Shown here in pieces: positions 32,141-40,265 of a stretch of 64,000 nt of DNA; position 1 is the stretch's first letter, and the number at the start of each line of letters is the position of its first letter. Origin of the DNA: Streptomyces sp. NBC_00306 (GTDB taxonomy: Bacteria > Actinomycetota > Actinomycetes > Streptomycetales > Streptomycetaceae); NCBI RefSeq assembly GCF_036169555.1, contig NZ_CP108032.1:4898001-4962000 (forward strand), given 5' to 3'. Under the pieces are notes generated by a model. The model was given only the letters and a program-made list of their open reading frames with translations, ran no database searches and was not told the DNA's origin. Both the position numbers and the translations under genes were made by a program.

Positions 32141-33757
32141 CTACGCGGGGTCGAGGTCGTGGCTGCGCAGCCAGGGCAGCGGGTCGATCGCCGCGCCGCC
32201 GCCGGGCCGGACCTCGAAGTGGAGGTGCGGGCCGGTGGAGTTGCCGGAGTTGCCGGAGTACGCGATCACGTCACCGGCCTTGACCGAGCCGGACCGGATC
32301 TTGGTCGTGCTCAAGTGGCAGTACCAGGTCTCGGTGCCGTCCGCCGCGGTCACGATGGCCATGTTGCCGTAGGCGCTGTTGTACTGCGTACGGACGGTGC
32401 CGTCGGTCGCGGCCATCACTTCGGTGCCGTACGACACCGGGAAGTCGATACCCGAGTGCAGGGACATCCAATTGACGCCGGCCTGGCCGTAGTAGGCGCT
32501 GAGGCCGCCCTGCTTCACGGGAAGAACGAACTTGGGGCGCAGCGCCTCGAGGCGCTTGGCCTCCTCCAGGCGCTTCTTGCGCTCCGCCTCCTGGCGCGCC
32601 TTGAGGTCGAGGCGTTCCTGGGTGCGGGAGGCGCGGTCGCCGAAGTCGCGGGCATCGGCGCTGAGCGCGGCGAGCTGCGTGTCCATCTTGTTGTTCGCGG
32701 CGGCCGGCTTGACCGATGCCGGATCGGCGGCAGCCAGGTTCTGGGTGCCGTTGTCCTTGGTCTCACCGCCGCTGATGCCGCTGACCGAAGCGGCGGCGAT
32801 GCCCGCGACGCCCATCACACAGGCGGAGGGCACGGCGACGGTGAGCAGTGCGGAGCGCTTGGCCGGAGTGCGGCGGCGGCCGCGGCTGCCGCCGGACCGG
32901 CGGACGGGGCGCGGCGTGACCGGGGCGGCACCGATGAGCGCGGGCTCGAGCTCGCTCTCGTCACCCGGCTCCTCGACGGAGTCGGCGTCCATGGCCGTGC
33001 TGTCGTCGGTGTGCTGCTCGGTCTCGTGGTCGGTGTCGAACTCGGACCCGTACGCGGTGTCGTACTCCGGCGCGTACTGCGTGTCCTGGACGTTCTGGAC
33101 GTCCTCGACGGGGGAGTCGTAGCCGGGCGTGGCCTCGGGCTCGTACTGCTCCGCGTACTCCTGCGTGTGGTCCGGGGTGTACTCACCGGAGAACTCCGGC
33201 CGCAGCTCAGTGCCGAACTCCTGCTCAGGCGTGAACTGTTGCGGTACGACGGCCTCCGCGCCCGTGTTCCAGGCGGTGGCGTCGTAGGTGCCGGTCTCGT
33301 AACCCGGCACCGCCCACTGGCCGGTGGCGTCGTAGGTGAAGGCGGCCGCGGCCGTCTCGAACTGGCCTGTCTGCGCACCCTGGTTCCACGCGGATGCGTC
33401 CCACTGACCGGTGGCGTCGTACTGGCCGCTCGGGTCGTAGGGGACCCCGGCCTGCACACCGGCGTCGTACTGCGCGGTGGTGTACTGGCCCGTCGCGTCG
33501 TACTGACCGACGGTGGCGTACTGGCCGGTGGCCTCGGTGAACTGCTGGGCCTGCTCTGCCTGGTGCTGCGCGCCGTACACGTCGTAACCGGCGGTGCCTG
33601 CCTGGTGCGACCCGGTGTCCCACTGGGACGAGTCGTACTGACCGCTGTGTCCGGCCTCGTGTCCCGGAAGCGCACCGAAGAGCGGGTCGGTTTCAAAGCT
33701 GCCGGAGGGGTACCCGTCATATCCGACGTACCCGGCGTGGGCGTGCTGGTCGTTCAC
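32141..33757 (-). CDS. membrane-anchored M23 (LytM) endopeptidase
   Basis: 538 aa from GTG 33757 (GAGAGAAG upstream). The first 280 residues are an acidic cytoplasmic arm full of Tyr/Gln/Gly, with imperfect repeats DATGQY/DATGQW and many TGQ motifs. A basic Arg/Ser patch precedes one membrane helix at about 307-328. An extracellular coiled coil (about 350-405, KARQEAERKKRLEEAKR) leads to a C-terminal peptidase_M23 domain with zinc ligands in SLHSGIDF (HxxxD) and GPHLHFEV (HxH). It cleaves peptidoglycan cross-links or acts as a regulator. The long repetitive arm is unusual for the family. Confidence 0.9.
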   Translation of the reverse strand: MNDQHAHAGYVGYDGYPSGSFETDPLFGALPGHEAGHSGQYDSSQWDTGSHQAGTAGYDVYGAQHQAEQAQQFTEATGQYATVGQYDATGQYTTAQYDAGVQAGVPYDPSGQYDATGQWDASAWNQGAQTGQFETAAAAFTYDATGQWAVPGYETGTYDATAWNTGAEAVVPQQFTPEQEFGTELRPEFSGEYTPDHTQEYAEQYEPEATPGYDSPVEDVQNVQDTQYAPEYDTAYGSEFDTDHETEQHTDDSTAMDADSVEEPGDESELEPALIGAAPVTPRPVRRSGGSRGRRRTPAKRSALLTVAVPSACVMGVAGIAAASVSGISGGETKDNGTQNLAAADPASVKPAAANNKMDTQLAALSADARDFGDRASRTQERLDLKARQEAERKKRLEEAKRLEALRPKFVLPVKQGGLSAYYGQAGVNWMSLHSGIDFPVSYGTEVMAATDGTVRTQYNSAYGNMAIVTAADGTETWYCHLSTTKIRSGSVKAGDVIAYSGNSGNSTGPHLHFEVRPGGGAAIDPLPWLRSHDLDPA

Positions 33758-33947
33758 CAACTTCTCTCTCGCCTCGGCAGCAGGACCTGTGTTCAGGGGC
33801 CACGGTGCAATCAGGTCCCAGAGCGAACGCAGTGGCGGCGACTGTACCCGGCGGTATGCGACGGCGACAATCTTCCGCAGGTTTTAGGCAATCAGGAAAC
33901 GGGCATTCGGCCGTGTTTCGGCGGACTGTGGGCAGAGCTTTGGCCCT

Positions 33948-33966
33948 ACGTTCGAAAAACGTTCGA
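33948..33966. repeat. ACGTTCGA direct repeat, 11-bp period
   Basis: ACGTTCGA at 33948-33955 and 33959-33966 are spaced one helical turn apart, between the lipase 3' end and the M23 gene. It could be a protein-binding site for the M23 promoter. It is not a canonical LexA box because the inverted half-sites are one base too close. Confidence 0.4.
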
Positions 33967-33992
33967 CAATCCGTAACCGCTGGGGCGGCGGC

Positions 33993-34964
33993 TCAGGCAA
34001 CCGAAACGGCTCCGGACGCGTCCGCCGACGATGTGCTCGTCTCGAGTGCCTGCCGGATTCCGGCGGCGACGGCGGGGTGCACCGGCAGGGCGAGATGGCC
34101 GATTCCGCTGACTTGCACGTTCTGGGCGATGAGGTCCGGATGGTCCACACAGGCCGTCTCGACGGGAACCATCAGCTGGTCCAGGTCGCTCCAGAAGCTC
34201 ACGAAGCGCGTACGGCAGCCCGGTGCGGGGCGGCGCAGCTCCTCGATCACGGCCGAGCCGGGGCGCATCTGCCGCACGATCGGGTGGGCGCTGGCGAGCG
34301 GGGCGACGGTCGTGCCGGAATGCGGGGTGCCGAGCGTGACGAGGGTGCGGACCCGCTGGTCACCACCGAGACACTGCACGTAGTAGCGGGCGATGAGTCC
34401 GCCGAGGCTGTGCCCGACGATGTCGACCTCGCTGCGGCCGGTACGCGCGCAGATCTCCTCGATGTGCCGGCCGAGCAGCTCGGCGGCGGTGCGGATGTCG
34501 CAGGTCAGCGGGGAGTAGTTGAGGCACTCCAGATGGCGCCAGCCGTGGCGGGCCAGTGAGCGGCGGAGCAGGACGAAGACGGAGCGGTTGTCGACGAAGC
34601 CGTGGAGCAGCACGGCGGGCGGGCGGACGGCTCCGGAGCCGGTCGGCAGCGCGGTGGCGGCGGGCACGGGCGCGCACTCGGACTCGGACGCCGGCTCGGC
34701 ATCGAGGGGGCGCGGGTTGCAGGCGCCCTCGTCCTGTGCCCGGCGGTGACGGCCGTCGCCCGGCGCGGGGTCGCCGTCCTGCGGGTGGCCGGGGCCGGGG
34801 CGCTCGGCGAACAGCCCGGACGGGTAGAGCAGCAGATGCCCGGCGAGGATCGCCAGCTCGAGGGCGGTGGCCTGGAGAAAGGTGACAGGAACTCTGAGGT
34901 TGCAGAGGCTTCGCAGGTGGCGCACGGGGCGCAGACTCAGGGAAATGAAGGGCACCGCCGTCAT
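33993..34964 (-). CDS. triacylglycerol lipase-like alpha/beta hydrolase
   Basis: 323 aa, ATG 34964 with GGAGGT 6 nt upstream. An N-terminal hydrophobic segment (LELAILAGHLLLYPSGLF) may anchor it or act as a signal. After a charged linker comes the hydrolase fold: oxyanion-loop motif VLLHGFVDNRS, nucleophile Ser in VGHSLGGLIARYY, GTPHSGT, acidic residue in FWSDLDQLMVP and catalytic His in GIGHLALP. This set matches bacterial lipase (LipA/EstA-like, class I.7-type) proteins acting on lipid esters. Likely exported or membrane-bound. Divergent from icmB. Confidence 0.87.
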   Translation of the reverse strand: MTAVPFISLSLRPVRHLRSLCNLRVPVTFLQATALELAILAGHLLLYPSGLFAERPGPGHPQDGDPAPGDGRHRRAQDEGACNPRPLDAEPASESECAPVPAATALPTGSGAVRPPAVLLHGFVDNRSVFVLLRRSLARHGWRHLECLNYSPLTCDIRTAAELLGRHIEEICARTGRSEVDIVGHSLGGLIARYYVQCLGGDQRVRTLVTLGTPHSGTTVAPLASAHPIVRQMRPGSAVIEELRRPAPGCRTRFVSFWSDLDQLMVPVETACVDHPDLIAQNVQVSGIGHLALPVHPAVAAGIRQALETSTSSADASGAVSVA

Positions 34965-35043
34965 GGGCCGACCTCCGTACGGCACGCAGGAGACGACACC
35001 GTCCCCCGTGTGCCCTCATGGGGCCTCCGCAGGTACGACCTTG

Positions 35044-35104
35044 TGCCTTTGGCCCGGCGCCGGATGCCGGTATCGACACCGGGGACGGCGGCGGGCCAAA
35101 GGCA
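35044..35104. other. large hairpin in lipase-icmB intergenic region
   Basis: TGCCTTTGGCCCG (35044-35056) and CGGGCCAAAGGCA (35092-35104) are perfect 13-bp arms. Inside, CCGGT and ACCGG (35067-35071, 35078-35082) and GCCG/CGGC add further pairing. AGGTACGACC flanks it on both sides (35032 and 35146). It could be a structured leader or terminator element; the family is unknown. Confidence 0.5.
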
Positions 35105-35336
35105 AAGGTGCCGTACCCCGGTGCCGCGCGGCTGACGGCAGGGGAGGTACGACCCTGAAGCGGCTCCCTGTGATCGTCCCCGTGGGCGGCTTGTGTGCCG
35201 CCTGGTACGGGTACGACGCTTAGCGAACTTGTCCCATGTGTGATTTCCCCCTCGCTGACCTCCGCGAAACGGTCGGGTGCGGGATGCTGGAGATAACGTT
35301 CGTTCACTGACGACGGAGTCAGGTGTGGAGGCAGTG

Positions 35337-35750
35337 ATGGGTGTGACCGGTCCGATCCGCGTAGTGGTGGCCAAGCCGGGGCTCGACGGCCATGACCGCG
35401 GGGCCAAGGTGATCGCGCGAGCGCTGCGCGACGCGGGTATGGAGGTCATCTACACCGGGCTCCACCAGACGCCCGAGCAGATCGTGGACACGGCGATCCA
35501 GGAGGACGCGGACGCGATCGGTCTGTCGATCCTCTCGGGCGCCCACAACACCCTGTTCGCCAAGGTGATCGAGCTCCTGAAGGAGCGCGAGGCGGAGGAC
35601 ATCAAGGTCTTCGGCGGCGGCATCATCCCGGAGGCGGACATCGCACCGCTGAAGGAGCTCGGCGTGGCGGAGATCTTCACGCCGGGAGCGACGACGACGT
35701 CGATCGTCGACTGGGTCAACGCGAACGTCCGCGAGCCCGCCGGAGCGTGA
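35337..35750 (+). CDS. icmB: cobalamin-binding small subunit of acyl-CoA mutase
   Basis: 137 aa, single B12-binding domain. The DxHxxG motif is D17-H19-G22 in GLDGHDRG, followed by SILSGAHNTLF (Ser-x-Leu) and the GGG of VFGGGIIPE, as in adenosylcobalamin mutases. The length matches isobutyryl-CoA mutase subunit IcmB (about 136), which partners a large subunit encoded elsewhere. GGAGG lies 5 nt before ATG 35337. The enzyme interconverts isobutyryl- and n-butyryl-CoA, linking valine catabolism to polyketide precursors. It could instead serve a related mutase such as MeaA-type proteins. Confidence 0.88.
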   Translation: MGVTGPIRVVVAKPGLDGHDRGAKVIARALRDAGMEVIYTGLHQTPEQIVDTAIQEDADAIGLSILSGAHNTLFAKVIELLKEREAEDIKVFGGGIIPEADIAPLKELGVAEIFTPGATTTSIVDWVNANVREPAGA

Positions 35751-35942
35751 CCCGAACGGCCCAGCGGCTGTGCCTCACGGCAGGCCCGGGTGGGGTGTCG
35801 CAGGGCGTGCGGCCGGGCGCCGTGGGCCGTACGGCCGGTGTGCTCCTCTCCGGATGGTCGCTGTGGGCGACGGCTGTGCCGGGACCCGGTCGGTTCCGTC
35901 ACGGTCCGTGACGGATCGCGCCTCCTGTCGCCGGCCGGTGAC

Positions 35943-36021
35943 GGGCCGGCCCGAGCCTGTGATTCCTGGTCCGCGGAGGGCCGGCCCGAGCACGTAATTC
36001 CTGGTCCGTGGCGGGCCGGCC
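35943..36021 (+). repeat. 35-bp tandem repeat
   Basis: Units beginning GGGCCGGCCC start at 35943, 35978 and 36013 (partial), a 35-bp period with few differences; each unit includes ATTCCTGGTCCG. GGGCCGGCCC is itself palindromic. The array lies in the 290-bp convergent gap between icmB and the DUF5691 gene, and may also act as a terminator. Confidence 0.65.
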
Positions 36022-36037
36022 TCGCGACAGAGTCCCG

Positions 36038-37657
36038 CTAGGCCGGCGGCATCAGCTCCTGCCGCATCGCCTCCCGCAGCCTCAGCGTCGAGACCAGGCG
36101 CTGGAACGCCTCCGACCAGTAGCCCCCCGCCCCCGGAGACGCCCCTTCCGCCTCGTCCGGCGTCGCCGTCAGCAGGTCGAGGCGGCTCGCCTCCGCGGGA
36201 TCCAGGCAGCGCTCCGCCAGACCCATCACCCCGCTGAAGCTCCACGGGTAGCTGCCGGCGTCGCGGGCGATGTCGAGGGCATCCACCACGGCGCGGCCCA
36301 GGGGCTCCGACCAGGGGACCTCGCAGACGCCGAGCAATTGGAACGCTTCCGACAGTCCGTGCGCCGCTATGAACCGCGCGACCCAGGCCGCCCGCTCGTC
36401 CTCCGGCAGCGTCGCGAGCAGTTTCGACCGCTCGGCCAGGGACGACGTGCCGGGGCCGGTCTGCGGCGGGGTGCCCGGCGGGCCGAGCAGGGCGCGGGAC
36501 CAGTCCGCGTCCCGCTGGCGGACCGCCGCCCGGCACCAGGCCGCGTGGAGCTCCTCGCCCCAGCCGTCCGCGACGGGCAGCGCCACGATCTCCTGTGCCG
36601 AACGCCCGCCCAGCCGCTCGGCCCAGACGGTCAGGGGCGCAGCCTCCACCAGCTGGCCGAGCCACCACGAGCGCTCACCCCGTCCCGTCGGCGGGGTGGG
36701 CACCACTCCGTCGCGCTGCATATCCGCATCGCACTCGTGCGGTGCCTCCACGGCTATCGACGCACTGCTGCCGTCCCCACTGCGGTCCGGTCCCACGCAC
36801 GACACCGCCCGTGCGGCCATCCGCCCGGCCAGCGCGGAGTGCGGCAGCGCGGAGAGGAGTTCGGCCGCCGTCGCCCGGACATTGCGGCTGCGGTCGGTCA
36901 ACGCCTGCTCCAGGAACGGCTCGTCCGCATCCGTCAGTCCCGTACGCAGGGAGTCGAGGAACATCAGCCGGTCCTCGGCCCGCTCGGTCGGCCAGGTGCC
37001 GGCCAGCAGCGTCCTCGCCCGGTCCGCGTCATGCGCCCGCACGGCCGCCAGCAGCGCGACCCGCTCGGCGAACAGGCCTTCCTCCCACAGTCGTTGCACC
37101 GCTTCCTCGTCGGTCACGTCGGGCAGCAGGGCACCGCCGCCCGCCGAGCCGCGCAGCGCGAACTTCCACTCCGGATTGAACCGGGCCAGCCACAGCCCGC
37201 GCGCCCCGGCGAAGGCGAGTGCCTGCGGCCGCAGGTCCGTACGCGCCCGGGCCGCGTCCAGCAGCGCGGGCAGCAGGGGTGGCGGTACCCGGTAACCCTG
37301 TTCGTTGGCGGCGGCCAGCCACTGCGGCAGCAGCTCGGTCAGGTCGGGGGCCGTACCTCTGCGGCCTCCCGAGGAGGGAGCGGAACGGTCGGCCAGCAGC
37401 TGTGCCAGCCGGCGCCGGGCCGGTACCGGCAGGTGCTGGCGGGTGTCCTCCGGCGCGGGCTCCGGACGGGCGGCCGCCGGAGCCGGCACGAGACCCGCCC
37501 TGCGCCGCACGGTGTGGATCGCCGCGGCGTCCAGCAGTGCCGCGGGTGCGTCCTTGCCCGTGGCCGTCACCGTCTCCGGCGGTGTGCGGCGGTCGGTGCC
37601 GAGCAGGGCAGAGGTGACGAGCTCTTCCCACAGGGCGTCATCGGTGATGCTGGTCAT
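36038..37657 (-). CDS. DUF5691 protein
   Basis: 539 aa, ATG 37657 with GGAGG 9 nt upstream. Largely alpha-helical with HEAT-like character (LEQALTDRSRNVRATAAELLSALP, and repeated Trp/Leu-rich segments such as WEELVTSALLGTDRR at the N-terminus). The N-terminal VTSALLGTDRR motif is typical of DUF5691. It has no signal peptide or enzymatic motif. The gene follows the SWIM-domain gene by 27 nt on the same strand and belongs with the adjacent MoxR, DUF5682 and vWA genes, which recur together. Probably a scaffold or substrate adaptor. Confidence 0.85.
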   Translation of the reverse strand: MTSITDDALWEELVTSALLGTDRRTPPETVTATGKDAPAALLDAAAIHTVRRRAGLVPAPAAARPEPAPEDTRQHLPVPARRRLAQLLADRSAPSSGGRRGTAPDLTELLPQWLAAANEQGYRVPPPLLPALLDAARARTDLRPQALAFAGARGLWLARFNPEWKFALRGSAGGGALLPDVTDEEAVQRLWEEGLFAERVALLAAVRAHDADRARTLLAGTWPTERAEDRLMFLDSLRTGLTDADEPFLEQALTDRSRNVRATAAELLSALPHSALAGRMAARAVSCVGPDRSGDGSSASIAVEAPHECDADMQRDGVVPTPPTGRGERSWWLGQLVEAAPLTVWAERLGGRSAQEIVALPVADGWGEELHAAWCRAAVRQRDADWSRALLGPPGTPPQTGPGTSSLAERSKLLATLPEDERAAWVARFIAAHGLSEAFQLLGVCEVPWSEPLGRAVVDALDIARDAGSYPWSFSGVMGLAERCLDPAEASRLDLLTATPDEAEGASPGAGGYWSEAFQRLVSTLRLREAMRQELMPPA

Positions 37658-37684
37658 GGGTGGCGTCCTCCGTACCTTCACAGT

Positions 37685-39034
37685 TCAGACGAGGGGAACC
37701 GTCTCGGCCGCGTCGTCGGACCAGGCGGCGAGGGGGGTGAAGCCCTCGTGCCCGCACTCCCCGAACACGGTCACCGGGCCGCCCCCGGACAGCGCGACGA
37801 GCTTCCACAGACCGGGCCGGCCCAGGGTGCCGGGTGTCAGGGGCAGCGCCGACTCACCGTCGGCGTCGGCCAGTTGCCACCCGTCGCCGGCCGGCACGGG
37901 TATCACCTCGGTCAGGGTCGCCGGCCAGGAGTCCAGCCACGGATCGTCCCGCAGAGCTCGTCCGTAGGAATCGAGCGCGGTGGCCACCGGACCGCCGGGC
38001 GGCGGTGACGCGATCGGGACCGGTGTGCCGAACTGCTCGCCCAGGTCCGCCCGCAACTGCCCCGCGCCGGCATGAGAAGTCAGCTCGGTGTCGATCATCA
38101 TGCCCACCGGCAGGGCCAGTTGCGGAGAACGGCCTGCCGCGCCGAAGGACAAGATCACCGCCGTACGTCCGGAGGACCGCCCGTGCATCCACGTACGGCG
38201 TGTGGTGATCTTGCCGTCGGACGTGTCGTACTGGGCGAGGACCATCCACGCGTCGCGCACCGGCGGACCCTCGGCGGGCGAGGTGAGACCGACGCGCGTA
38301 CGCACCGCCGCAGCCAGCGGGTGCGGCAGCCGCTCGATCCCCAGCCACGCCGAGTCCAGCAGATGGATGAGCGCGCACTCCTCCAGCAGCCGCACCGGCC
38401 AGCCGGGCCCCGATCCCGGAATCGCACCCAACTCCCGCACCCGGGCCGCCAGTCCCGGCGCCTGGGCGTCGACCATGCGGGCCGCGGTCTCCTCCCACAG
38501 TCCGTACCCCGACTGCTCGGCCGCCGCCAGTCCACCGCGGAGCAGATCGCCGAGCCGCTGCTCCAGCTCCGTCGCACCCGCCGTGATCCGCCCGGCCCTG
38601 CGCTCCGCCCGCCGCCTGGCCGCCTCCGGGTCGGCGCTCCTGGCGGGCGCCCCTGCGTCGCCGTCGCTCCCCTCCTTCTCCACGGCGCGCTTGCGCCGCC
38701 CCTCCAGCCACTCCTCGGCCCAGTCCGGCGCACTGCCGGCCTGCACCGCCTTCTCGTCCCCCGCCCAGAGCAGCAGCAGCCCCAGTGCGTGCTTGCAGGG
38801 GAACTTCCGGCTCGGACAACTGCACTTGTACGCGGGCCCCGTGGTGTCCACGACCGTCTGATACGGCCTGCTGCCACTGCCCTTGCACAGCCCCCACACC
38901 GCTCCCGTGCCGCTCGTGCCTGCTTCGGACCACGGCCCGGCCATGCCGAGCCTGTTTCCCGCTTTGCGTGATGCGTCGTCAGGAGCCAGTGCCAGCACCT
39001 GTTCCGACGTCCAGCGCACCCCCTGCTGATTCAT
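37685..39034 (-). CDS. SWIM zinc-finger protein
   Basis: 449 aa. The zinc site is C71-x-C73...C80-x-H82 in YKCSCPSRKFPCKHALGL, a canonical SWIM motif. The rest is helical, with an Arg/Ala/Glu-rich segment after the finger and a Trp-rich C-terminal half. SWIM fingers bind nucleic acid or proteins. Leaderless start: TAACGT (39042-39047) ends 7 nt before ATG 39034. It forms a two-gene unit with the DUF5691 gene and is divergent from the MoxR operon across 118 bp. Comparable to E. coli YehQ in context. Confidence 0.88.
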   Translation of the reverse strand: MNQQGVRWTSEQVLALAPDDASRKAGNRLGMAGPWSEAGTSGTGAVWGLCKGSGSRPYQTVVDTTGPAYKCSCPSRKFPCKHALGLLLLWAGDEKAVQAGSAPDWAEEWLEGRRKRAVEKEGSDGDAGAPARSADPEAARRRAERRAGRITAGATELEQRLGDLLRGGLAAAEQSGYGLWEETAARMVDAQAPGLAARVRELGAIPGSGPGWPVRLLEECALIHLLDSAWLGIERLPHPLAAAVRTRVGLTSPAEGPPVRDAWMVLAQYDTSDGKITTRRTWMHGRSSGRTAVILSFGAAGRSPQLALPVGMMIDTELTSHAGAGQLRADLGEQFGTPVPIASPPPGGPVATALDSYGRALRDDPWLDSWPATLTEVIPVPAGDGWQLADADGESALPLTPGTLGRPGLWKLVALSGGGPVTVFGECGHEGFTPLAAWSDDAAETVPLV

Positions 39035-39055
39035 GCTGACGACGTTACGGGCGGC

Positions 39056-39100
39056 CACTGACAAACCCGTCTGACCTGCGACGACGGTCGATTGTCAGTG
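39056..39100. promoter_or_regulatory. 9-bp inverted repeat in divergent SWIM/MoxR promoter
   Basis: CACTGACAA (39056-39064) and TTGTCAGTG (39092-39100) are perfect complements separated by 27 bp. Equal placement between the two transcription units suggests one regulator controls both. The left arm lies 9 bp upstream of the TAACGT box. Confidence 0.55.
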
Positions 39101-39152
39101 CCATGGTGCACGGTGGGAACCACATCGGATCGAACGATCTGGAGGAGGAAGC

Positions 39153-40265
39153 ATGACCGTGTCCGAAACCGGAAATGCCACGGGTGCCGAGGCTCTGCGG
39201 CCGCATGCGGAGGACGCCTTCGCGGACGAACTGACGGCGCTCGCCGCGGCCGACGACCGGCCGCGTCCGGTCAACTGGCGGCTGTCGCCCTGGGCGGTCG
39301 CCACCTATCTGCTCGGCGGCACACTGCCCGACGGCACGGTGATCACACCGAAGTACGTGGGACCGCGCCGGATCGTCGAGGTCGCCGTCACCACGCTCGC
39401 CACCGACCGGGCCCTGCTGCTGCTCGGCGTGCCCGGCACCGCCAAGACCTGGGTCTCCGAGCACCTCGCGGCCGCGGTCAGCGGCGACTCCACCCTGCTC
39501 GTGCAGGGCACGGCGGGCACACCGGAGGAGGCGATCCGCTACGGATGGAACTACGCGCAGCTGCTCGCCCACGGCCCCAGCCGCGACGCCCTGGTGCCCA
39601 GTCCCGTCATGCGCGCGATGTCCGACGGCATGACGGCCCGGGTCGAGGAGCTCACCCGTATCCCCGCGGACGTCCAGGACACGCTGATCACGATCCTGTC
39701 CGAGAAGACGCTGCCCGTCCCCGAGTTGGGGCAGGAGGTCCAGGCGGTCCGCGGCTTCAATCTCATCGCCACGGCCAACGACCGCGACCGCGGGGTCAAC
39801 GACCTCTCCAGCGCACTGCGCCGCCGGTTCAACACCGTGGTGCTGCCCCTGCCCGCGACGTCGGAGGCGGAGGTCGACATCGTGTCCCGGCGCGTCGACC
39901 AGCTGGGCCGCTCGCTCGACCTGCCGGCCGTGCCGGAGGGCCTGGAGGAGATTCGCCGCGTCGTCACCGTCTTCCGCGAGCTGCGCGAAGGCGTCTCCGC
40001 CGACGGCCGCACCAAGCTCAAGTCGCCGTCGGGCACGCTGTCCACGGCCGAGGCGATCTCCGTCGTCACCGGAGGCCTCGCGCTCGCCGCGCACTTCGGG
40101 GACGGCGTGCTGCGGCCGGGCGACATGGCGGCCGGCATCCTCGGCGCGGTCGTGCGCGACCCGGCGGCCGACCGGGTCATCTGGCAGGAGTACCTGGAGA
40201 CCGTGGTGCGCGAGCGGGACGGCTGGAAGGACTTCTACCGTGCCTGCCGCGAGGTGAGCGCATGA
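39153..40265 (+). CDS. MoxR-type AAA+ ATPase
   Basis: 370 aa, ATG 39153 with GGAGGAGG upstream. Walker A is GVPGTAKT at 92-99; sensor 1 lies in NLIATANDRDRG and an arginine-finger-like stretch in SSALRRRFNTVVLP. AAA+ ATPases of this class remodel partner proteins together with vWA-domain proteins (for example RavA-ViaA, CoxD-CoxE). Here the vWA partner is two genes downstream. The stop codon overlaps the DUF5682 start (ATGA), so the proteins are likely made in fixed ratio. Comparable to YehL. Confidence 0.93.
   Translation: MTVSETGNATGAEALRPHAEDAFADELTALAAADDRPRPVNWRLSPWAVATYLLGGTLPDGTVITPKYVGPRRIVEVAVTTLATDRALLLLGVPGTAKTWVSEHLAAAVSGDSTLLVQGTAGTPEEAIRYGWNYAQLLAHGPSRDALVPSPVMRAMSDGMTARVEELTRIPADVQDTLITILSEKTLPVPELGQEVQAVRGFNLIATANDRDRGVNDLSSALRRRFNTVVLPLPATSEAEVDIVSRRVDQLGRSLDLPAVPEGLEEIRRVVTVFRELREGVSADGRTKLKSPSGTLSTAEAISVVTGGLALAAHFGDGVLRPGDMAAGILGAVVRDPAADRVIWQEYLETVVRERDGWKDFYRACREVSA

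Noticed and set aside
33948..33966. LexA-type SOS box
   Set aside because: The half-sites TCGAA and GTTCGA are separated by one base too few for the mycobacterial/streptomycete consensus TCGAAC-N4-GTTCGA.
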